Shown: one piece after another, positions 54,715 through 58,351 of the stretch
Layout of the letters: each line of letters begins with the position of its first letter
Numbering within the stretch: the first letter of the stretch is position 1
Origin: Erythrobacteraceae bacterium E2-1 Yellow Sea
GTDB lineage: Bacteria > Pseudomonadota > Alphaproteobacteria > Sphingomonadales > Sphingomonadaceae
Assembly (NCBI GenBank): GCA_014983025.1
Contig: JADCLP010000010.1
Location: forward strand, 1 to 58,351
Length of the DNA: 58,351 nucleotides
Direction: 5' to 3'
Translations under genes and position numbers: made by a program
Notes under the pieces: model-generated
What the model was told of the DNA's origin: nothing
The model's database searches: none
The model's input: the letters and a program-made list of their open reading frames with translations, nothing else

Positions 54715-54741
54715 TTGACTGTAACGGTCGTTTGGTACATA
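54715..54741 (+). promoter_or_regulatory. Candidate promoter with embedded TetR operator before the acyl-CoA dehydrogenase
   Basis: TTGACT (54715-54720) and TACATA (54736-54741) form a sigma-70-like pair with a short 15-base spacer. Inside it, AACGGTCGTT (54723-54732) is a perfect palindrome of the type bound by acyl-CoA-responsive TetR proteins. Confidence 0.5.
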
Positions 54742-54833
54742 GCGCCCTGCACAACAATTCTGCCTTGATGCGGCAGAGTGTGATAAGTTCATAAAGGGCT
54801 GATCGGCAGTCAGCCCGCCTCAAGGAATACTGC

Positions 54834-56570
54834 ATGAGTTATACAGCCAGGACCGACGACCAATTGCTGGCCATCCGCGTCAATGCCGGGATTGAAGAGA
54901 TCGCGCAGCATGAACGTTTTGCCCATGCGGAAGCAGATATGGTGCAGGCGATTGTAGAGGGGATCGGCGGTTTCGCCGCAGGCGAATGGGCACCGCTTAA
55001 CACAATCGGTGACCAACAAGGTGCCGCTCTGAATGACGGTAACGTTACCCTGCCGGCTGGTTTTGCCGAAGCATATGCCGGGTTTGTTGAACAGGGCTGG
55101 AACTCTATCGCTGGCGATCCCGATTTTGGGGGTCAAGGTCTGCCCTTCACCCTGGCGGCAAATGTGCTGGAAAATATCGGCACAGCGAATATGGCTTTCG
55201 GGCTGCTTCCTACACTTACCGTGGGCGCAATTGAATCGATTGCCCACCATGGAAACGAGACGCAGAAGGCTGCTTATCTTCCCCGCCTGATCAGCGGGGA
55301 GTGGTCCGGCACGATGAATTTGACCGAACCCCAGGCAGGAAGCGATGTGGGTGCGCTACGCACCATGGCAACGCCCATCACAAATGGCGAACACGCCGGC
55401 AAATATGGCATCAAGGGATCGAAGATATTTATCACCTGGGGTGAGCACGATCTGGCCAAGAATGTAATTCACCTCGTCCTGGCGCGTCTGCCCGATGCAC
55501 CAGAAGGGACGCGCGGCATCTCTCTGTTTCTGGTTCCCAAATATATGCTCGATCAAAATGGTGAGCCAGGCGCGCGCAATGGCCTCCAGTGTGTTTCGTT
55601 GGAACACAAGCTGGGAATCCATGCCTCCCCAACCTGCGTCATGTCGTTTGGTGAGGAAGAGACCTGCATTGGCGAACTGATCGGCGCGGAAAACCGCGGG
55701 CTGCAGGCCATGTTCACCATGATGAATTCCGCCCGCATCAATGTGGGTAGCCAGGGTGTGCAGATTGCCGAACGCGCACTGCAACATGCGCAAGTTTATG
55801 CCATAGAACGTGTGCAATCCGCACGCGCGGGAAGCCCTTCAAGAGAACCTGTGGCGATTATCGAACACCCTGATGTTCGGCGGATGATATTGCGTATGCG
55901 AGCCTTGACCGAAGGGGCACGTGCGCTGCTCTACTACACTGCTGGTCAGGTCGATCGCGCCACTCTGGGGATTGCTGGCGCGCAAGAACGGGCCGATTGC
56001 CTTGTGCCAATGCTCAAAGCCTGGGGCACTGATATTGGCTGCGAAGTCGCCAGCCTGGGCGTACAGGTGCATGGCGGCATGGGTTTTATCGAGGAAACCG
56101 GTGCCGCCCAGCATTACCGCGATGCGCGGATCACCCCGATTTACGAAGGCACCAATGGCATTCAGGCAGCAGATCTGGTCACCCGCAAGCTGGGATATGA
56201 AAATGGCGATGTGCTGCGCGCGCTGTTCACAGAGATTGCGAACGCTTGTGTGGATGTGCCGTCCCTGTCAGGTCTGGCATCGGATTGTCTTGAACTTATT
56301 GACTGGATGACCACTGCTGCCAGCCTTGATGACAAATTGGCAGGCAGTGTCAGTTTCTGCACCATGTGTGCTGTGGCTGTTGCTGGATGGCAATTGCAGC
56401 GGCAGGCTGCCGCAGTCACGCAAGAGAGTGGCATCCAGACAGAAATCAAGCCAGTTGTCGCCAAATTCTTTGCAGATCATATTGTGGCAGAAGCACGTGG
56501 GCTGAAAGCGGGCGTTCTTAAAGGCGGAGCAGAACTCTACAGTCTCAGTTCTGATGCGCTGACCAGCTGA
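54834..56570 (+). CDS. Long-form acyl-CoA dehydrogenase (DmdC/FadE-like)
   Basis: 578 residues, longer than standard dehydrogenases because of an N-terminal helical region and a C-terminal acetyl-CoA-dehydrogenase-like tail. EWSGTMNLTEPQAGSDVGAL is the FAD-binding signature, LGVQVHGGMGFIEETGAAQH and ITPIYEGTNGIQAADLVTRK the C-terminal one, with the catalytic Glu in YEGTNGIQ. Family members act on medium or long acyl-CoA, or on 3-methylmercaptopropionyl-CoA (DmdC); the sequence alone does not decide. Confidence 0.93.
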   Translation: MSYTARTDDQLLAIRVNAGIEEIAQHERFAHAEADMVQAIVEGIGGFAAGEWAPLNTIGDQQGAALNDGNVTLPAGFAEAYAGFVEQGWNSIAGDPDFGGQGLPFTLAANVLENIGTANMAFGLLPTLTVGAIESIAHHGNETQKAAYLPRLISGEWSGTMNLTEPQAGSDVGALRTMATPITNGEHAGKYGIKGSKIFITWGEHDLAKNVIHLVLARLPDAPEGTRGISLFLVPKYMLDQNGEPGARNGLQCVSLEHKLGIHASPTCVMSFGEEETCIGELIGAENRGLQAMFTMMNSARINVGSQGVQIAERALQHAQVYAIERVQSARAGSPSREPVAIIEHPDVRRMILRMRALTEGARALLYYTAGQVDRATLGIAGAQERADCLVPMLKAWGTDIGCEVASLGVQVHGGMGFIEETGAAQHYRDARITPIYEGTNGIQAADLVTRKLGYENGDVLRALFTEIANACVDVPSLSGLASDCLELIDWMTTAASLDDKLAGSVSFCTMCAVAVAGWQLQRQAAAVTQESGIQTEIKPVVAKFFADHIVAEARGLKAGVLKGGAELYSLSSDALTS

Positions 56571-56747
56571 AGCCTTCATGCCCCATGCGAGACAACTCAT
56601 AACATTTTAGGTGTCGACCGGACTTTGTAACGAAAATCAAATAATCCCCCAGAAGTGTTTAAAGCTAAATGCAAAGCTGGAAAACTCTGTCTCGATGTGC
56701 GATCCACCTGTCTTCGTGAATTTGCGGAATGGTGGCCCCGGGATTCG

Positions 56748-58277
56748 ATGACAAAACCTTACAGCAATAAAGCTCTGCCTTCAGGGACAGTTCTCAGGGA
56801 ATGGCGCCTTGAAGAAGTGCTTGGCGTTGGCGGATTTGGCATCGTTTACAAAGGGCGCGGCATCTATTTTGACGAACTCGTCGCCATCAAGGAATATTTC
56901 CCAAGTGCCATAAGCGAACGGGACGCTGAATCGACGGTTGTACCGATTGATTCCGATGCCGAGGAAGTGCACGCCCTAGGCCTCAAGAAGTTTGTTGAAG
57001 AGGCCAAATTGCTCTGGAACCTCTCGACACCTTCACGCCATCCGAACATTGTGAGTGTGCGCAGCCTGTTTGAAATTCATGGCACCGCATACATGGTGAT
57101 GGATTTCGAAGATGGCGTTTCCCTAACCGAAGTCCTCAAGCGCGGGGAAAAGTTCGACGAAGCCAAGCTGCGCGAGATGGTTTTGCCGGTCGCATCTGGA
57201 CTGGAGCGGGCCCATCGTGTCGGCGTGCTTCACCGTGACATCAAACCTTCGAACATCCTGATTACCGATAGCGGCCAACCTGTCCTGATCGATTTCGGTT
57301 CCGCCCGCTTTGAAACCGAAGGCGTAACCAGCACCACGGTGACTTTCCATACACCACCCTACGCAGCAATCGAACAATATGTAAAAACATATGAACAAGG
57401 CCCCTGGACTGACATCTATGCCCTGGGTGTTGTCCTCTATCGCTGCATTACGGGCGAAAAACCGGCAGAGGTTCTTGAGCGGCTTCACGGCGAGAAGGAA
57501 AAGCCGCTGGTTGAGGGTAACTGGCCTGGCTTCAGCCGCGAATTTCTGGCCGCTGTCGATGCGGCTATGATCATCAAACCAAGCGACCGGCCGCGCTCCC
57601 TTTCCGAATGGATGGCGATGTTCGATGGCACGAAAGCACCCGCGACCGCACAAGATGATGAAGATGAAGATGATGAAGCGACCAGAATCGCCCCCATGGC
57701 TTCATCGCTAGACATTTCGCCAGCCCCTCCCCCTGCACCGGCCGTTACGCCTACCGAAGAAAAAGAGATCACTTCGGTTCCAGACGATGTCAAAGACGCC
57801 AAATTCAAGATGGCAGGGGATACAGAAGTTGCTCCAACCCTGTCCGAGAAGAAGAAAAAACCTTCGACCGAACCTGATGAACAGCAAGATCCTGCAAGCA
57901 ATACAGCCCCAGGAAAGGCAGCTGCAGCTACGCCCGCCAAGAAAAAGGCTAACGAAACAGCAAAGCCCAAACAGGGTGAAGGCAAAGGGCTGTCAAAACC
58001 TGTAATCATTGCAGGTGGAGCCGGGCTGTTACTGCTTGGCGGTTTGGCCTGGTCACTTTCAGGTGGCGGTGATGAAAAGCAAGCAAGTGCCGAAACATCC
58101 GCTTTCGTTGAAGAAATTTCATACGATGACGGATTTGGACCAGCTTTGATGAAGCTTGCGGAACTGGCCCAGAAAAACGGTATCAGCGCCAAGCTGGCAA
58201 GCACGCTGAAAAGCAGTGCCGAAAGTATCAGCAGCCTTGAAAAACAGAACTTATCACTCAGTGGAGATGAAACATGA
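56748..58277 (+). CDS. Membrane-anchored Ser/Thr protein kinase
   Basis: About 509 residues from ATG 56748 (MTKPYSNKALPSGTVLREWR); a GTG start at 56655 is possible but unsupported. The kinase domain shows the Gly loop VLGVGGFGIVYKG, Lys48 in VAIKEYFP, the catalytic loop HRDIKPSN and IDFGSAR (DFG). A Pro/Ala/Lys/Glu-rich linker (about 300-430) leads to one membrane helix near LSKPVIIAGGAGLLLLGGLA and a short outer segment. The opening resembles the EYFP-type Hanks kinases. Substrates are unknown. Confidence 0.92.
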   Translation: MTKPYSNKALPSGTVLREWRLEEVLGVGGFGIVYKGRGIYFDELVAIKEYFPSAISERDAESTVVPIDSDAEEVHALGLKKFVEEAKLLWNLSTPSRHPNIVSVRSLFEIHGTAYMVMDFEDGVSLTEVLKRGEKFDEAKLREMVLPVASGLERAHRVGVLHRDIKPSNILITDSGQPVLIDFGSARFETEGVTSTTVTFHTPPYAAIEQYVKTYEQGPWTDIYALGVVLYRCITGEKPAEVLERLHGEKEKPLVEGNWPGFSREFLAAVDAAMIIKPSDRPRSLSEWMAMFDGTKAPATAQDDEDEDDEATRIAPMASSLDISPAPPPAPAVTPTEEKEITSVPDDVKDAKFKMAGDTEVAPTLSEKKKKPSTEPDEQQDPASNTAPGKAAAATPAKKKANETAKPKQGEGKGLSKPVIIAGGAGLLLLGGLAWSLSGGGDEKQASAETSAFVEEISYDDGFGPALMKLAELAQKNGISAKLASTLKSSAESISSLEKQNLSLSGDET

Positions 58278-58278
58278 C

Positions 58279-58351
58279 GTGACCCCCAACCTTCATCCAG
58301 TTGCGATTAGAGTCTCGGCATCGTTGTTGCCCAGCTGGGCAGGTGAAGCAA
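58279..58351 (+). CDS. Start of a further gene (partial, runs off right edge)
   Basis: From GTG 58279, overlapping none of the kinase stop but starting one base after it, the frame TPNLHPVAIRVSASLLPSWA stays open to the window end. No family can be assigned from so short a piece. An ATG-less start and the tight spacing suggest operon linkage to the kinase. Confidence 0.4.
   Translation, partial: MTPNLHPVAIRVSASLLPSWAGEA

Overview
This window looks like chromosomal DNA of an alphaproteobacterium, most likely a sphingomonad of the Erythrobacteraceae type. That placement is inference. It rests on a GcrA cell-cycle regulator, an ATP synthase zeta inhibitor (DUF1476), the rimP-nusA-ylxR-infB-rbfA and truB-rpsO-pnp blocks, a CrtZ-type carotenoid hydroxylase, and protein sequences that read like sphingomonad orthologs. 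Nearly all of the window is densely packed core metabolism. No prophage, CRISPR array or rRNA is visible.

Layout. 1-1930: an accessory edge. It holds the terminus of an IS21-like element, an AraC-type regulator, and an internally deleted IS6-like element with a broken transposase. All of this lies on the 3' side of a tRNA-Ser(CGA), a classic island attachment position. 2079-5434: hspQ, an ABC-2 permease, gcrA, a DUF1993 protein and a spermidine-synthase-like protein. 5503-18138: the translation and RNA block on the minus strand (rimP, nusA, ylxR, infB, rbfA, then tdk and an M50 protease; truB, rpsO, pnp), interrupted by glpD on the plus strand. 18331-19242: a secreted metzincin-like protein whose first zinc-site His is Gln.

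19375-23367: an expanded phage-shock (psp) locus. pspF is divergent from a sigma-54 promoter, which is followed by a 50-aa membrane ORF, pspA, pspB, pspC and four further tiny membrane proteins. Several of these repeat the coiled-coil motif of PspB and PspC. I consider this the most interesting system in the window. 23410-31034: sufE, a DUF454 protein, crtZ, leuC-(52-aa ORF)-leuD, a quinone oxidoreductase, ATPase zeta, bolA, grxD, a Nudix hydrolase, tRNA-Arg(TCT) and a queuosine-precursor transporter. 31042-34730: the ppk-ppx polyphosphate pair.

35227-41900: a complete distal valine-degradation operon (mmsA, an I78-type inhibitor lipoprotein, acyl-CoA dehydrogenase, hydroxyisobutyryl-CoA hydrolase, enoyl-CoA hydratase, mmsB) with a divergent LysR regulator. 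42028-43287: RibB with an N-terminal helix-turn-helix and a cysteine-less RibA-like tail, preceded by two perfect palindromes. 43343-47804: bioF-bioD-bioA-rfbC-rfbD as one overlapping unit. 47767-53610: an NAD-dependent soluble molybdenum formate dehydrogenase operon (fdsG, fdsB, fdhD, fdsA, fdsD). 54070-56570: a TetR regulator and a long-form acyl-CoA dehydrogenase with a candidate operator in its promoter. 56748-58351: a membrane-anchored Ser/Thr kinase and the start of the next gene.

Two themes link the genes. The first is catabolism feeding energy metabolism: valine to propionyl-CoA, formate to NADH, glycerol-3-phosphate to quinone, and acyl-CoA oxidation. The second is stress and envelope control: Psp, HspQ, polyphosphate and the kinase. 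Start codons were chosen by ribosome-binding site, operon overlap and family length. Where two remain possible, the entry says so.
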